Shown here piece after piece: positions 22,641 through 35,545 of a stretch of DNA of 64,000 bases; position 1 is the first letter of the stretch, and each line of letters starts with the position of its first letter. The DNA comes from Gymnothorax reevesii (taxonomy: Eukaryota > Chordata > Actinopteri > Anguilliformes > Muraenidae), in the NCBI GenBank assembly GCA_029721435.1, contig CM056583.1, forward strand, positions 57,068,120 to 57,132,119. The letters run 5' to 3'. The position numbers and the translations under genes were made by a program. The notes under the pieces were generated by a model. It was not told the DNA's origin, made no database searches, and worked only from the letters and a program-made list of their open reading frames with translations.

Positions 22641-23799
22641 GGAACAGCTGTTTTTTTTTAAACCTCTGCACTAAAAGTTTGGCAAGTAAGGATTTTAATT
22701 CCCTCAACCTTGTCTAACTGCTTTGACAACATGCTTTGTTTTCATTGAGTTTCAATAAATGAAATCCTTTTCACCTTCTTCTTCCTCAGCTCTGCTTCTA
22801 CTTTCCTGTCCTTTCCTATACATACAGGTACACTTCTGTTCTAGAACCAGCCACTGTTCAAATGTACTCTTCAGTATGATTATTTATTATTCAATATCAC
22901 TGATAAAACGCAGGTGAAACTAATAAACCTCCATGCACAAGTACTTACATTCCACGCGAGAATCTCTTACACATGCAATGATTGAATAATTGCTGACTAC
23001 AGCAGGGGAACTTAAACATGCCACTAAAACTCATGCCGAATGCGTTGAGTTGATCAGTATGAAAATTGCCCACACCAGATAATGTTGAGTTTTCGGGGTT
23101 CACCAGCTTCCACTGTTATAGAAGTATGTCTAGTGTGTTCCTGCCACAAACCTGCTCAAAATTCATATGAAGACTTAAGATGTGACTTAAATTGTTGTAG
23201 TCATGGCAACCTAATTTGAAACATGGCTGCCATGGTGACCATATTGAAAAAAGTGACTTTAGCTTATGTCACCTATAATTGCTTCAAACTGGATGAGTTA
23301 ACAGGTAGGTACAAATAAGCATGCTAAATGCCAGGTCTTGCAACTTTTGCAATATTTTTATATACTGGCCTTGACTTAACTCATTCTCCATGATATCCTG
23401 TGCATTGAATAATCCAGGTGTCCTGGTACGCTACAGCACCACGGCATTATTTTTATTTATTTATTTTGATAGCTAAATCATTTATGAATTTTTCTTTTGG
23501 ACATCCGAGAATATTTTAATTTGAAATAACAAGATAATAGGTTCACTTTTACGTTTCACAGAAAAACAAATCAGACCTCTGTATTAGACCGCTAAATCAT
23601 CTCTATCATTATGACTCTGGACCGATCAGCTATTGATCAAAACAGTATAAAGGCAATCAGATGACTCACCATTCGTGATTTCAGCTAACTGCTAGTTTAT
23701 TCGCATGACTTCTTTATAGGCACATCTCAGTTGGATCCCATATCACCCTCGCAGTGATCCATGGTGGTGTTTTCTACTTGCCATTTGACCTGTAAGTGA
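22641..23799. other. Noncoding, no feature recognised
   Basis: No coding similarity and no clear transposon end. Confidence 0.4.
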
Positions 23800-24440
23800 T
23801 GCATGAGCCAGCAATGGCCTGTGGACTGCAAATAATAGATGACTAATTGTGCCAATCTAGCAATGGTTATAGCTTAGTAATGATCTGTATGCAATTACTT
23901 GCGTACCGCAAAGACTTGAACTACTCACATAATTTGTGCCCCAGTAGGTGAAGAGATGTGCTCATCAATCTTGATGTAGAGTGGCTCAAACAGAGAAAAC
24001 TGCTGATATTAATATATTTTTGAGACAATAGATCCAAATCTGCCTGTTAGGTGTTGCAGGTTCCAGCAGTAAGTAAGCTAACTGCAGCTAAAACACATTA
24101 TATATATTTTGTGGCAGCAGTGGGTAAAAATGACACAAGCACCTTTAATGTTTGTTGGTTTTTACCACTGTGTAAAGACTAATTTATCTCGTGTAATGCA
24201 ACTTGCTACTCAAATCTTATTCTTGCTAAAAAGCATCTGTGGTCTTTTACAGTAAATATTGCAGTGCCTACATGGCAGAAAATCTTCGCAGCTAAGAAAT
24301 TGCACCAAGACAGCAATGGCTTGTGGTCAGCACTGACCTGTATGCAACGAGTGAGCCAACAATGGCTAAAGGACAGCAAAGCCCTGAACAACTAACAAAC
24401 TGTTCCAAGCCAGCAATGGCTTATGGTCAGCAGATACCTT
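23800..24440. repeat. Cluster of degenerate AGCAATGGCT...GGTCAGCA repeats
   Basis: CAGCAATGG or a close variant occurs near 23811, 23862, 24312, 24358 and 24410, several followed by GTGGTCAGCA or TATGGTCAGCA and by ACCTGTATGCAA. A further cluster lies at 26753-26830. The copies are short, diverged and irregularly spaced. Confidence 0.5.
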
Positions 24441-27332
24441 CAATCTGTCTCCCTCCAGGGATCTGCTGGGATGGCAGGGGGTTGTCCTGAGGAGAACTGT
24501 AGAAAAGCTGGGAATAATGGATGTCATTCTTGCCAGCTGGAATCTCTTTTCAAACACAGGGTGAGTCCGGGCTTCTCCCTTAACCCCTTTCTGCAGATGT
24601 AGACGCCCGCATCTATAGACCTGCAAATTTAACACGCTGTTACAGTACTCGATCACTAGATGGCAGCCCCGGATCAGTTATTGAATGTTCACAAGCAAGC
24701 AGACCTCGAACGCGGTTCTGAATATGGGGAAGTTAACTCCACGCCCTGTTTTTCAAGAGCTGCATGAATTAAACTCCTCAGCTAAGCCTGATGTGCAAAC
24801 TGGTCAGTATCCTTGCCCATAGTATCGATCCAGCAGTTTAAAAAAACGATATCTTGACACAGAAAAAATCGTTATCCTCTGTAGCAACCAGTTAAGCCAC
24901 AGTGAGCCAACGGTATTCCAAGTAATGGTTCAGAAAAATCAGTTTTCTGAGGCAAAAAAATCGACATGGTATTGATTCTCTCACATTCTACTGTTAATTA
25001 CAGTCGTCACATACAAAAAAAAATCGTAGTTCCCTACCGTGGATTTACGCGCAGATCCATTCATTGACAAATTCAGCGCTTCCTTATATCCACCCGAGTA
25101 GTGGCGTTGATAGCCAATCACTCAACCATACACTCAGGGTCTTCTGCGTAATTGTAGGGTTACACTTCATGCCCTCGTGAAGTTTCCATGGTAACAGTGT
25201 ATTTTCAGTGTAATTTCTTATCCAATTCCCGAGTGTTTAAACATTTTAGAGTAAGTGAAACACATTGATTGGACAAACACAGAGCATACAAACATATGCG
25301 TATCAGCAGGCCCGGTTGTATCCTGTCTACGTTATGCACATTACGCGGCTAAAATAGACGTGATTTATAGAAAATCGGTTCGCAAAACTGGCCTTGAAGT
25401 GTTCGGTTACATTTACAGGATTTAAATGAAATACGGACATTGTCAATTGGAATTATTTCGAATGAAACAGGACCGTGGGGTTCCTGCTACCGGATACATC
25501 GGTCGGTCTCTGGAGGGGAGATTCATGAAAAAGGTCAGGTTGCTACTTTTTGTTTTTTTTTTTGTTTTGTTTTGGAATGTACACCGTACTCAACAAAGTC
25601 GAATGTCGAGTTTTTTTTTCCTGTTTAAAACTGCCCGTGCATTTGGGTGGATCCCCTGGTTACGTTCATTGCACGTTTCTTTTGAATCCAGGGAGGCAAT
25701 GGATTGTTCCCTGAAAGTGGAGTGTCTGTTCTGTTAAAATAAGGTATATTTCAGAATTCAGATATTACTGAGTTAGTGAGTTGCACTTGTTCCTTATAAG
25801 TGTTGAAATGAGTTTGTGAGCTTAGAAGAGGGGACTGGTAGCTTCCATTACAGGGTGAATGTTCTAACCGTTTAATAAGAAGTTTATTTAATGCGTGTTT
25901 GTGCTGGCTTGGGGCACTTTGAAGTAAAATGGCCAAAACTCTAAACTTTATTATGGAGAAAAGGCATGTTTTGTGTTTGGAGAGATTACTGGTGACCACT
26001 GATATTCAACTGCGCTGAGATTGATAAATTCAGACTAAACTCAACCAGAGAAGCATTTGTTCATATTAAATTTCATGTCTTAAAACTTTATTTGTGTTAT
26101 ATACATGATTTTTTTATGATTTGACAGGACTTCATTTTGAGACTTCGGGGAGACACTTGGATAGCTGTATAATTTGGCTAAAAGCATGTAGGTAATCTAG
26201 AATGTAATGTTGAAGATGAATTGTACTTGTGGTCAAGGAGTTTATGATCCCAGAAATGTATAGTTTTAAGCCCCAGCAGTTTTTCAATCCTCAGAATTAT
26301 TTTTTTTGCAATTTCAATGGTGAATTCTCATGAAGATTTTTTATGTTTGCAGCTCATTTTCTCTACTATAATCATGAAAATTAACTGAAATACTATGTAT
26401 TTCTAAATGCTGTAAGTGTCTATTCAGAATTTTTCCTCTTTATGAAGCTTAAATCTTGAATTATACAGCATTGAAGTGGGTAACCCAAAAATAGCCAAAT
26501 TTGGCTTCTGCACAAAGGGGTTAAGCAGGATAGGTCCATTTGCTACCAAGATGTCCCTTCCATTAGTTGCAAAAGTCAGTTTTAGGAAAGTTTTGTTTTT
26601 CACCATTTGCAGTATTGATTGCCCTGTAGCTTTGTGCTGGGTGATGGCAAGTCTCTATGTTGTGCACAGAAGGCAAAGACCGCAGGGTTTGAAAATGTCT
26701 TGCCAATGTTTTAAATCACTTCAGCATCTGGAAACTGCTCAGACCTGAATGCGAGCCAGCAATGGCTAATAGTCTGCAAAATCTGAATGCAATGTTTTGA
26801 CTTGAGGTCAGCAGAGACCTAAATGCAAAGTAACAGCCGTAGCTACCAATAGCTACAATGGAATAGCATGAAATGGCGTTGAGGAGGGTAAGAGAAATTA
26901 TTACATAGTACATAGAAATCATTTTGATGATGAAAAATTAGCTGTTTAATTAGCTTTACATCTGGACCTAATGCACGGAAGAAATACTTGCTTGTGGATC
27001 GGCTTGATTAATTTCCTAATAAGCTGCAGTCTTTGAAGATGAATGAATATTCTTGTAATAACTCAGCGCAAGATCAGACTAAGTAAATGGGCAGAACTTG
27101 ACGATGGCTTGACTGACTGAAAGAACTTTCTTTATTTATGAAATTATCTGGCAGAGCGGCTTCACAGGTTTTCACTCTCGTGACTTTGTTACCATGATGT
27201 TGCTGACATGAAATCAGCCTCTTTTAATACTGCATGGCAGTACGAAAAGAAACTTGAAACATAACTAACTTTTGGCAGAGATTTAGCGATAAAAACTCTG
27301 GGCAGAAAACTATTTATTTATTTATTTACAGC
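24441..27332. other. Noncoding, few features
   Basis: Contains the second small cluster of AGCAATGGCT motifs at 26753-26830. Otherwise no coding or repeat family was recognised. Confidence 0.35.
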
Positions 27333-27800
27333 GGGGAAAATAAGAATTGAACGCATCAACATATTTCTCAGTAAATATATTTGTAAAGAGGTTATATTGA
27401 TGGGGCTGTCACCAGATTTCAGTAACAACCCAAGTAATCCACACATAAAAGAAATCAAAACAAATTAGCCCATAAATTAAGTTATGTGAGATAAAGTGGA
27501 ATGACACAGGGTATAAGTATTGAACACATGAAGGAAAGGCATGGAAAGCCATGAAACCAGCAGAAATCTGTCAGTATTTAAAATGCAATCCTGCCCTCTA
27601 TCAGTGCAAATATATATCAGCTGGTTTAGTCCTAACTGATGGCCTATAAAAGGAAACAGCCACTGATCACCAGGCATATGCAATGGTATACCAAATGCTG
27701 TCAAGGATCTATGACTTTAAGGATTGCTGCACCATTAAGACACTCAGAATGCATAGACTGAAGATGACTGACAGTACAGATATTAAAGAGAAGCTATTGA
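27333..27800. mobile_element. Tc1-type element end and subterminal region
   Basis: Begins TACAGCGGGGAAAATAAGAA (27329-27348), a typical fish Tc1-like terminus, and continues with CAGTAAATATATTTGTAAAG and GGTCAG-free subterminal sequence including AACAACCCAAGTAATCCAC. No transposase frame was seen, and the far end was not located. Confidence 0.5.
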
Positions 27801-28314
27801 TGACCTAACTGCACTCAGAAGTAATTGTACTCATCATAAAGAATTACCAGAATAATGTAAAAGATTATTTTAAAGCAAAATAATGGGATTTGAGGGCAAA
27901 GGCCATTATATCTATTCTCATGTAAAACCTGGCAGGCTCACAGAATAACCGAAGGGAGAATTGGTTTTGTGGAGTGCTAATGATTCTTGAAAGGGAACCG
28001 CCATAGGTGTTAGACCGCCTTCTGGGGCAGGGACTCTAGAATACCTGAAAACTAAAAGTGAATGAAGAATCCGCAGAAAAGTAGGATACTGTCAGGTGCG
28101 TACTGAGCATGATTTTGAGATTGAAGACTTAATATATCGTGATTGCTTCGATGATGAACAGAACTCAATGCATGTTCGATGACAAAACTTCCCTCCCTGC
28201 ACATATAAGCTTCTGCAATGGGATAAAAAAAAAAACAGAGCAGATAAGTCAATTAACTGGGGAAGGAATGAAGCCATTTTCTGGTGAACCAGGCACATTT
28301 TAATGATTGTCATC

Positions 28315-28970
28315 AGGGCTTGATCTTCCTATTTTTTGCCGCTGGCTGGTCTAGCCAGTGACAGAAAAAAGAAAGAAATTTACAAGCCCGACAGAAAAGA
28401 CTAAAATATCACATGAAATTTGATGTCACAGGTATAAACTTTATTAAAATACATTATATAAATCAAAAAGAAATGTAAATAAATGAAAAACACTAACTGT
28501 TCAAATAAAACAAGATTATTTCATACAGCTTGTGTTCATACACTGCCCAGCCAAAAAAAAAAAAAAAATCCAAACCATAGATACAGTGCTGTGAAGTCCC
28601 AGCACTTAATTATTTCAAGGAACATTGTTCCTTTTTTTTTTTGTTTACTATTTGTAATACAACTGTTGCTGTGTCTTAACCTACCTTTGGATTACTATCG
28701 ATACCTCTCTTGGGAACCTCGTTTCCTATTTTGTTTATATTTTGTAGTGTGTGCCTCCCACCTCCGCAGTCGGTCATAATAAAAACTAGGACTAAATCAA
28801 TCCTTGCACTTAAGTCCAGTCCACATTTTCCTGGCCTCCGTGCCAACCTTTACAAAGAGTTTTCAATTGGATATTTACTATAGTGATTGATATGTTCCTG
28901 CTGACAACAAGTTATTTAACCCTAGCTGATGCAGCTTGTAGGTTCCCATTTCTTCAACAACCATGTCAGA
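28315..28970. other. Noncoding with A and T runs
   Basis: Two homopolymer runs at 28554-28568 and 28632-28642. No gene recognised. Confidence 0.35.
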
Positions 28971-28971
28971 T

Positions 28972-29281
28972 CACCCTTATAAAAAATTACTAAAGTTAAC
29001 TATAGTTTACTACAATAAAATTGATGTAAACTGCAGTAAACTACGCTTTACTACAGTAAACTATAGTTTGTTGCAAATATACTATAGTAATTGAATATCA
29101 TTGCCATAGTTTACTATAGTAGTTTGACTTTTGTGATTTACTTTAGCATCACTATAGCAAACTACCGAGTTACTAAAGCATATCTATAGTATATCTGTAG
29201 TAATTCCGCAAAAATACTATAGTTACTATAGAAAGTTATAGTATTTTTTCCTGTAGTATTTTGTGGTAATTTTTCATAAGG
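28972..29281. mobile_element. MITE with CTATAGT-rich interior
   Basis: The ends are CCCTTATAAAAAATTAC and the reverse complement of CCCTTATGAAAAATTAC, a terminal inverted repeat of about 17 bp with one mismatch. The 310-bp interior is dominated by ACTATAGT and TTTACTATAGTA words on both strands, giving many nested short palindromes. No coding capacity. The flanks do not show an obvious target duplication. Confidence 0.65.
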
Positions 29282-29664
29282 GCGTATCCTTTGCTGGGGG
29301 AAAAGATGTTACTCCGTTTCAAAATGGTTAAATTACTAGCTTGCATCAAGCAAAGAAAACAACTGAGAAATTGCTGAAACTGCTAAAATTCGGTTAAGGA
29401 CTGCGGTTAAGGCCTGCAAATTTAGATTTTTTTAATAAACATCAAAATTCACAACACTATAAAGAAAACAGCCATTAGCATATTCCATTAGTGTAATCAT
29501 ACAAGTCGGCAAAAAAAGAGAAATGTAATGTTACTGTAGAGAGTTGGAAAGTGACATTGATCCAAATGAATGGGCACTCTAACAAAGCAGATCTGTGAAA
29601 AAAGCCATTGCAAAATCTGGAGCACCTATATTCGCAAGCTCCCTTCATAAAACATGGACGAATA

Positions 29665-31390
29665 TGCTGCAAGTAAAAAACACAGATCTCGGATCTTGGT
29701 CACTCACAGAGCAGACATTTCCAGAGACCGAACATGTGACATTGGCCGAATAATGCGCAAATTTTTGCTAAAGCTTAGAGATTTGCTTGTGGACGCAGTG
29801 CAGGATCTAATTTTTGACCGATTACTTTCATATTTGGTTTGAACATGTGTTATATTTCCCTTATAACACCTATCGATTTTGGTTGCCATGGCGACAGTAC
29901 TGACTGAATAATGCGCACATTTGTGCCGAAAAATACACACTTCCTTGTGGATGCTGTACAGGCTGTAATTATTGACTGATTACTTTTGTGAGGAAGTGAT
30001 CTGGAACCAAATGCGAGGACACAGGATTGCAAAAATAAAGGGTTTTATTGAGCGAGGGGGGTAAGCCCCGCAGGGAAGAAGGCAACAGTACAGAGCTCGC
30101 AATCCAAAAGTCAAAATCCAGTGGGACAAAAAAGGGTTCGTAACCAGGGCAGTAAACACAAAAATCGTAGTCGGGCAAAACAGATTCAGTACTCAGGCAG
30201 AGGTTTGTAGGAGAAGCAAACTCATTAACCAAAGGGCAATCCAAATCGTTAACAGGGCAGCAATCCACAAAATTGAAGTCGCGCAGAAATGGGTCAAAAA
30301 ACACAGATGCAACAATAATCAAAAAGGGCAAACCAAAAATCAGTTGTCGGGCAATCCAGTCAGAATCAGAAATGCAATGAATACAAGGCGGGAGAGAAAG
30401 CAGCACAGGTAAGCAAGAGAAACGATCTGACAGAGAATGGATGTGAGAAGACACCTAATATACACTTATGGGAAGATCACATGGGGAGAAACACAGGTGC
30501 AGGTAGTCAGACTGATTACAAGGGAGAGGCACATGACGGGGAACCTAATCACATGAAATTTGGCAAAGGCCAAAACGCGGACAGGGAACACGAAACATTC
30601 CTATAGACAAACATACGGCTCCAGTCACGGAGTTCTAACGTGCATAGATAATAAGAGAAAAGAGAAAAGAAGCAGGTGTGGAGCTTCCACAGAAAATGCA
30701 GCAAAGAAGATCAGGGAGAGAAAAGAGGCGGAGACTAGAACAGGGCGAGTGCAGAGAGCTTATTAATCAATTAGTAAGTGAAACTATACAAATCCTTAGC
30801 GCTCGTTAGTAAGTTAGTATTATATACAAGGTTAGTCATTGTTAGTAGCTTCTAGAGAAAATAACAAACTGTTAGTACTGTTAGAAAGATAGAAAAGAAT
30901 GGTGAAGTAAGTAAACGAGATCGGAAGGAAGACTGAAATCCAGAATCCAATAAATCACCCGAAGAGTGACATGCAGGACTGGAGCTGTGAACAATGACAA
31001 GACGAAAGACCAGACGGGGGAGACAAAGTGCAAAGCATAATGGAAAACATGGACCGGAATGTAACTATGGCAAAAAGTAAACTATGGAAAAGTACAACAA
31101 GGACAATACATGAACAAACCGAAGTTACCAAATCACAATAAATAATCCAAAGAAGGGTCAGACAAGGCAAGGAATCCAATAAACAATAAAATAAATATCA
31201 AAGCAAGGCATGAATATGACAAGCAGAGCAGAATCATAACAACTTTCACATTTGGTCTGGACATGTATTATACTTCATTTATGACATCTATCGATTTTGG
31301 CTGCCATGGCTACAGTATTGGCCGTATAATGCACAAATTTGCGCCGAAACATAGAGATTTCCTTGTGGACATAGTACAGGCCGGAGAAGT
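29665..31390. repeat. 158-bp tandem repeat interrupted by a solo LTR
   Basis: Landmarks such as AATAATGCGC recur at 29749, 29907 and (as TATAATGCAC) 31325. The first interval is 158 bp. The second is also 158 bp after removing the 1,255-bp LTR and its 5-bp duplication. TTGGTTGCCATGGCGACAG and CTTGTGGA(C/T)G blocks repeat likewise. At least two to three diverged units are present. Confidence 0.8.
29987..31241 (-). mobile_element. Solo LTR, family A, copy 1
   Basis: The 1,255-bp block is TGTGAGG...CATAACA on the plus strand, flanked on both sides by ACTTT (29982-29986 and 31242-31246). The sense strand is minus: AATAAA lies about 60 bp before the 3' end on that strand, and the copy at 45561-46739 aligns in this orientation. 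It interrupts one unit of the 158-bp tandem array cleanly. No internal retroelement region is present, so it arose by LTR-LTR recombination. The open frame of 161 codons inside it (minus) is not taken as a gene. Confidence 0.85.
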
Positions 31391-31665
31391 GAGCTTTCGG
31401 GGGCTACATCCATGCGGTCGCGGGTGACCGGACTGTCTAGTTCATTATTTTGATTTTGACTGAATATAACGTTACACTTGAAGCCCACGAAAGGGCTCAG
31501 CTAAAACGTATAGCCTCATGAGTCGCATGAATTCACACAAACAAACACCGGTTGGAAGAAGAAGTAACACAATCATAACGAACATTTGCATTGTTTAATG
31601 CACCGAAGAAACACTAGAATCTTATCGTGCAGAATGATCAAACAGAGTTTACCAACACACTACAG
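31391..31665. other. Noncoding spacer
   Basis: No feature recognised between the tandem repeat and the next LTR candidate. Confidence 0.4.
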
Positions 31666-32364
31666 TGTCACAACCGTCTTCTGAATGTCTTCTGTGTCTC
31701 TTTTCTTTTAGCAACTTGCGTAACTATCACTATAGTTACTATCACGTAACTATAACTATGAACTTTTGATTTGCATCTTGTGTGCTACCTTATCCCTGGA
31801 TGTGTCTTGTTTCATAATTACCTAACCCCTAGTATCTGTGTCATATTTATATAGGCTATCTCATCCTTTAAGATGCAAGTTGCTGGATTGTAACTTGTAA
31901 ACACTGACTGGCTCTCAGCTCGCATAACAAGTAAAACTTTGTCTTTTGAAGGTAAACGCAACCTTAAATGATGGTAATTTATGGAAACTTCCTTCCTTAT
32001 TAAGTTGTTAAGAACAAGCTCCCCACATCATTCCCAGGGTTCAGGATTGGGACTGCATTCTTAATTCTGTATGTTCTTCAGTCCAGTTTATTTAAAACAA
32101 GCTCCCAATCCTTCGACTGGCATCAGGATTGGGACAGTGTTCCCCCTAAGCTACTCCTTCCTGCCTTCGGTCTGTTTGACTGGTGAAATGTGCTCTTCAC
32201 TCGGCAGTCAACCCGGAAAGCCACTGGGTTCACCCACAACATCTGAACAGAGCTGTGTGATGCAACTCTGGGCTCCATCCCACTGTTACCATATTACTAT
32301 CAATAAACCGAACTCTGCGATTGTGCTCAGCTTCCGAACTTAATTCCAGGTTAGGATTGTGACA
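31666..32364 (+). mobile_element. Candidate solo LTR with 8-bp inverted termini
   Basis: Starts TGTCACAACC and ends GGATTGTGACA, so the termini TGTCACAA/TTGTGACA are perfect inverted repeats of TG...CA type. AATAAA lies at 32302-32307, about 60 bp before the end. It contains repeated AGGATTGGGAC and ACAAGCTCCC motifs. No clean target duplication was seen, which lowers confidence. Confidence 0.45.
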
Positions 32365-33390
32365 GCAAAGCCTGCAATTTTAATTGACAATCCATAGTGC
32401 TGATATACAATGTACAACTGACCTTGTAGTGACAGTACAAAATGGGAAAAGCTGTTCAGATGTCACTCAGAGGGTTTCATTTCCAAATCATTTGCATGAT
32501 GACGATGACAATGCAACGCTGAATATTTGATACGCAACCAGAGTAAATATGATGAAAATGGAAGAAGCAGAAATAATACTGGAAAGAGCAGGTGTTGAAA
32601 TTCTGAAAGGAATTTCTTTCCTGGCTGATGCAGACATGTGCTAGCAGATGCTGTGGCACCCAGGCAGTTTGCAAGGTATTCACACTGTACATCACCATTA
32701 CTTCTGCCAAAGCTATGATCCTTTGTGGGCTGGACCACAACTGAATCCAGTACCTCAGGATTTCACTCGTAATAAGATTAATTTGAACAACAACTCCACT
32801 ATATTTTATATCTGCTCATTTCAAAGCTATCTGGTTCATTTTGTCCTCACGGTTAGGTTTTGGTAAGTCCCAACATCACACACAAAATCGCTTCCCGGAT
32901 GGAAATCATCTAAGGCACCTGTTCAGACAGGAGGAAAATGCTATGGCGCAGCTGGTCATGCTGCTAGCTGTGGCTGACAACCGCACTTCGATTCCTCTGA
33001 GTGTGACCAGGACATTAAGACCTAAATTGGACACAACAGCTGACGTGGACTGTGAATCATTCTGATGAATGATTCGCGGCTGATATCAAAGCAGTGCTAA
33101 GACATACAGAAAAATATAATGGAGGGGTGCAGTCTGCCACAGCTCTTGCATAATCGGTACATACATACTGCACATGTCCATTAGCACGCATGCATTACTT
33201 GATATGCACACAAACGCTAACTTGTGACCACTCCTGTGCATAATTAATATGCATAATACATGGGCTATACATACAGAGACACATTTCCATCTGTGGATTT
33301 TCACAAACTCTCTCATAGCAAAAATGTACAACATGGTATAAATATGAATTGAAGTAACAATGTGGTGATGCCAACGACTAGAATAATGAC
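32365..33390. other. Noncoding, no feature recognised
   Basis: No coding similarity. Small frames lack support. Confidence 0.35.
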
Positions 33391-33391
33391 A

Positions 33392-33439
<48 letters not shown>

Positions 33440-33444
33440 AGACA

Positions 33445-33509
<65 letters not shown>
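33392..33509. repeat. TC/CA compound dinucleotide repeat
   Basis: About 12 TC units pass into a long CA tract with two short interruptions. The overlapping open frames made of repeated cysteine-valine or threonine-histidine are artefacts. Confidence 0.95.
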
Positions 33510-33513
<4 letters not shown>

Positions 33514-34350
33514 GCACATGCACATACACAAGGAATGTGTCTATGTTCTTCACAGACAGGGAAGAAATGAAGCAGTATATCCATTCCTCTCTGCCCCAAT
33601 CTCTCTCTCTCTCTTTCCCTCTCTCTGTCTCTTTCAAGTGAGTGTTGTCATTTGTAAAAAAAAAAGAAGTAGAAGAAGAAATTGCTAGTGCACTTCAAAC
33701 AGTGGCTGTGTCTTTGTTCCGTTGCATTAGGTTATATAGACCATGCTCCATTTCCGGAATGCAGCAGCTGAAATGTTGACTAAAGTATGACCCTTGGAAG
33801 AAGAAAGACAAGAGCTGAAGTGGTTAAGCGCTTTCTTTCTTATCTAAAAAGCATAGAGAAACAGAGAATTGATAAAAGAGAGACATTCTGTGTATGAGAG
33901 AGAAAGCGAGATAGATACAATTATTTTTTTCCTTGAGAGGATTCCTTTTTTTCCCCTTAAACCAATAAAAATGAGAACTTCATGATGTGAGCTCCACAAA
34001 AGCTCAAATAAACCTAAAGATTATGGGTTTCTAATAAAAAGAATAAAAAAACAGTCGAAGGAAACTGTCATACCCCTCATTAAAGAAGACCCTCAGATGG
34101 CACAAATATACCTACAAACAGTCACATAACAAGCAAGCAGGCAGCAGTACTATCAGCCAATAGCAGAAAAGTGTAACTAATGAAGCTGGTCCCTCGAGCT
34201 GAAGGAGACTGGGCTGCCTGTGTTGGTACCTGAAAATGCATGTCAAACATAGCAAAAACATGTAGGTGTACATGTTCGAGCAACAAGATAAAGCCAGTCA
34301 CTTCCCTTGCCACATAAAAATGTGGGCCTTATTTTCTGTAAAGGCCTTTT
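33510..34350. other. Noncoding, purine-rich in part
   Basis: A second short TC run lies at 33599-33632. No gene recognised. Confidence 0.35.
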
Positions 34351-34940
34351 TCCAAACATTACATTACATTACATTACAGGTTCTTAGCAGACACTCTTAT
34401 CCAGAGCGACGTACAAAAGTGCATAAGAACAGTACAAAAGTGCAGACCTCCTAGGAGACAAGTACAAGTGCTAACAGTCAGTGACTGAACATGTTCCATT
34501 GTTACAGAGCTAAACCAATAACAAAAGGGCAAGGTCAGGTGAACAAAATGGCAACAAGATCAAGTGCAGAGGCAAGTGCAACAAAGGGGCAGAGTCAAGT
34601 GTGAGAAAAGGGCAATAAAATAAAATAAGTTCAATAAAAGGGCAACAGGTCAAGTGTAACAAATGGGCAGGAAAATCTAGTAAACTGACAAAATAGGGTG
34701 AAAAAAAATGAATGGAAACCAAATCAAGCAGTAACAATCCGGAAGTAAGGTAAACAGAATTAAGTGCAACAAATCAAGGGATGTAGGGACAGGATTCAGG
34801 GCAGTGGAGTAGGGGAAAGGTGGAGCCTGAGGTGGCGGGAAAGGTGGAGGTGGGTTTTCAGGCGGCACTTGAAGATGCTCAAGGATTCTGCTGTTCTGAC
34901 CTCGATAGGTAGATCATTCCACCAACGAGGTAAATAAACC
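34351..34940. repeat. Widespread teleost dispersed repeat (ATTAC-tract, CTCTTATCCAGAGCGAC type)
   Basis: Opens with repeated ACATT units, then CAGACACTCTTATCCAGAGC (34390-34409) and a run of AAAAGGGCAA/AAGTGCAACAA units. It ends with GGTGGGTTTTCAGGCGGC, a CTTGAAGATG block and CTCTGCTGTTCTGA-like wording near 34890-34900. I recall both ends as a repeat common in ray-finned fish, but cannot name the family. Confidence 0.55.
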
Positions 34941-35051
34941 TACAAGAAGTTTTCACATCTGTGGATTGGATTGGGGTGTTGATATCTGCCCTTTCCATCA
35001 AAAGATCAGGCTTTCTCCTGACTCTGTAACTGATTTTGGTCTTCTGTAAGG

Positions 35052-35541
35052 TGTTATGACCCCAATTTGTTATGACATCTCAGATAGCAAAGGGGTGACA
35101 ATCAAAATAGTAAAATTTTAACAGATTTAATAAAAACAAAGACTGACCAAGATTGATAATAATAAAAAATGAGATATTTACAGTCCCTTTGGTACTTGAG
35201 AGGGGGTTGCTATTTTGTGATGTCCTGGGACAGGAAAATGCTCCAACTCAGGCAAAAATCCACAAAATTAGCTTCACAGGTCTTGTCAAGAGTGACAGGT
35301 CTGGTTAAATGTATCCTTCCACTATTTCTCCTTGCAATTTCTCCGACTACTCTATTCTAACAATTTTTCTCCTTATATACTTTTTTCAGCCCCCTCCCAC
35401 CTTTAAGACTTTTTTTTTCAATTCTCTGGGACTTTCCCCTCTGAGGCATGCCCAGGACATGCCCAAAACACTAGCTCCAGACTGGGCTTAACAAAAAAAT
35501 GTCAATACTGCCACCAAGTGGCTTCTTTTTTCCACATTACA
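35052..35541 (-). mobile_element. Solo LTR, second family
   Basis: The 490-bp block is TGTTATGACC...CCACATTACA, with the 4-bp duplication AAGG on both sides (35048-35051 and 35542-35545). On the minus strand a TATATAAG box (about 35373-35380) lies upstream of a TTATTAAA polyadenylation-like site near 35126-35133, so the sense strand is minus. No internal region is present. Confidence 0.6.
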
Positions 35542-35545
35542 AAGG

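Noticed and set aside
29969..30454. 161-codon minus-strand frame
   Set aside because: It lies inside a solo LTR; a related frame in the other LTR copy is broken, so it is not a gene.
33086..33637. 183-codon minus-strand frame rich in Cys-Val
   Set aside because: It is a translation of the CA/TC dinucleotide repeat and has no domain.
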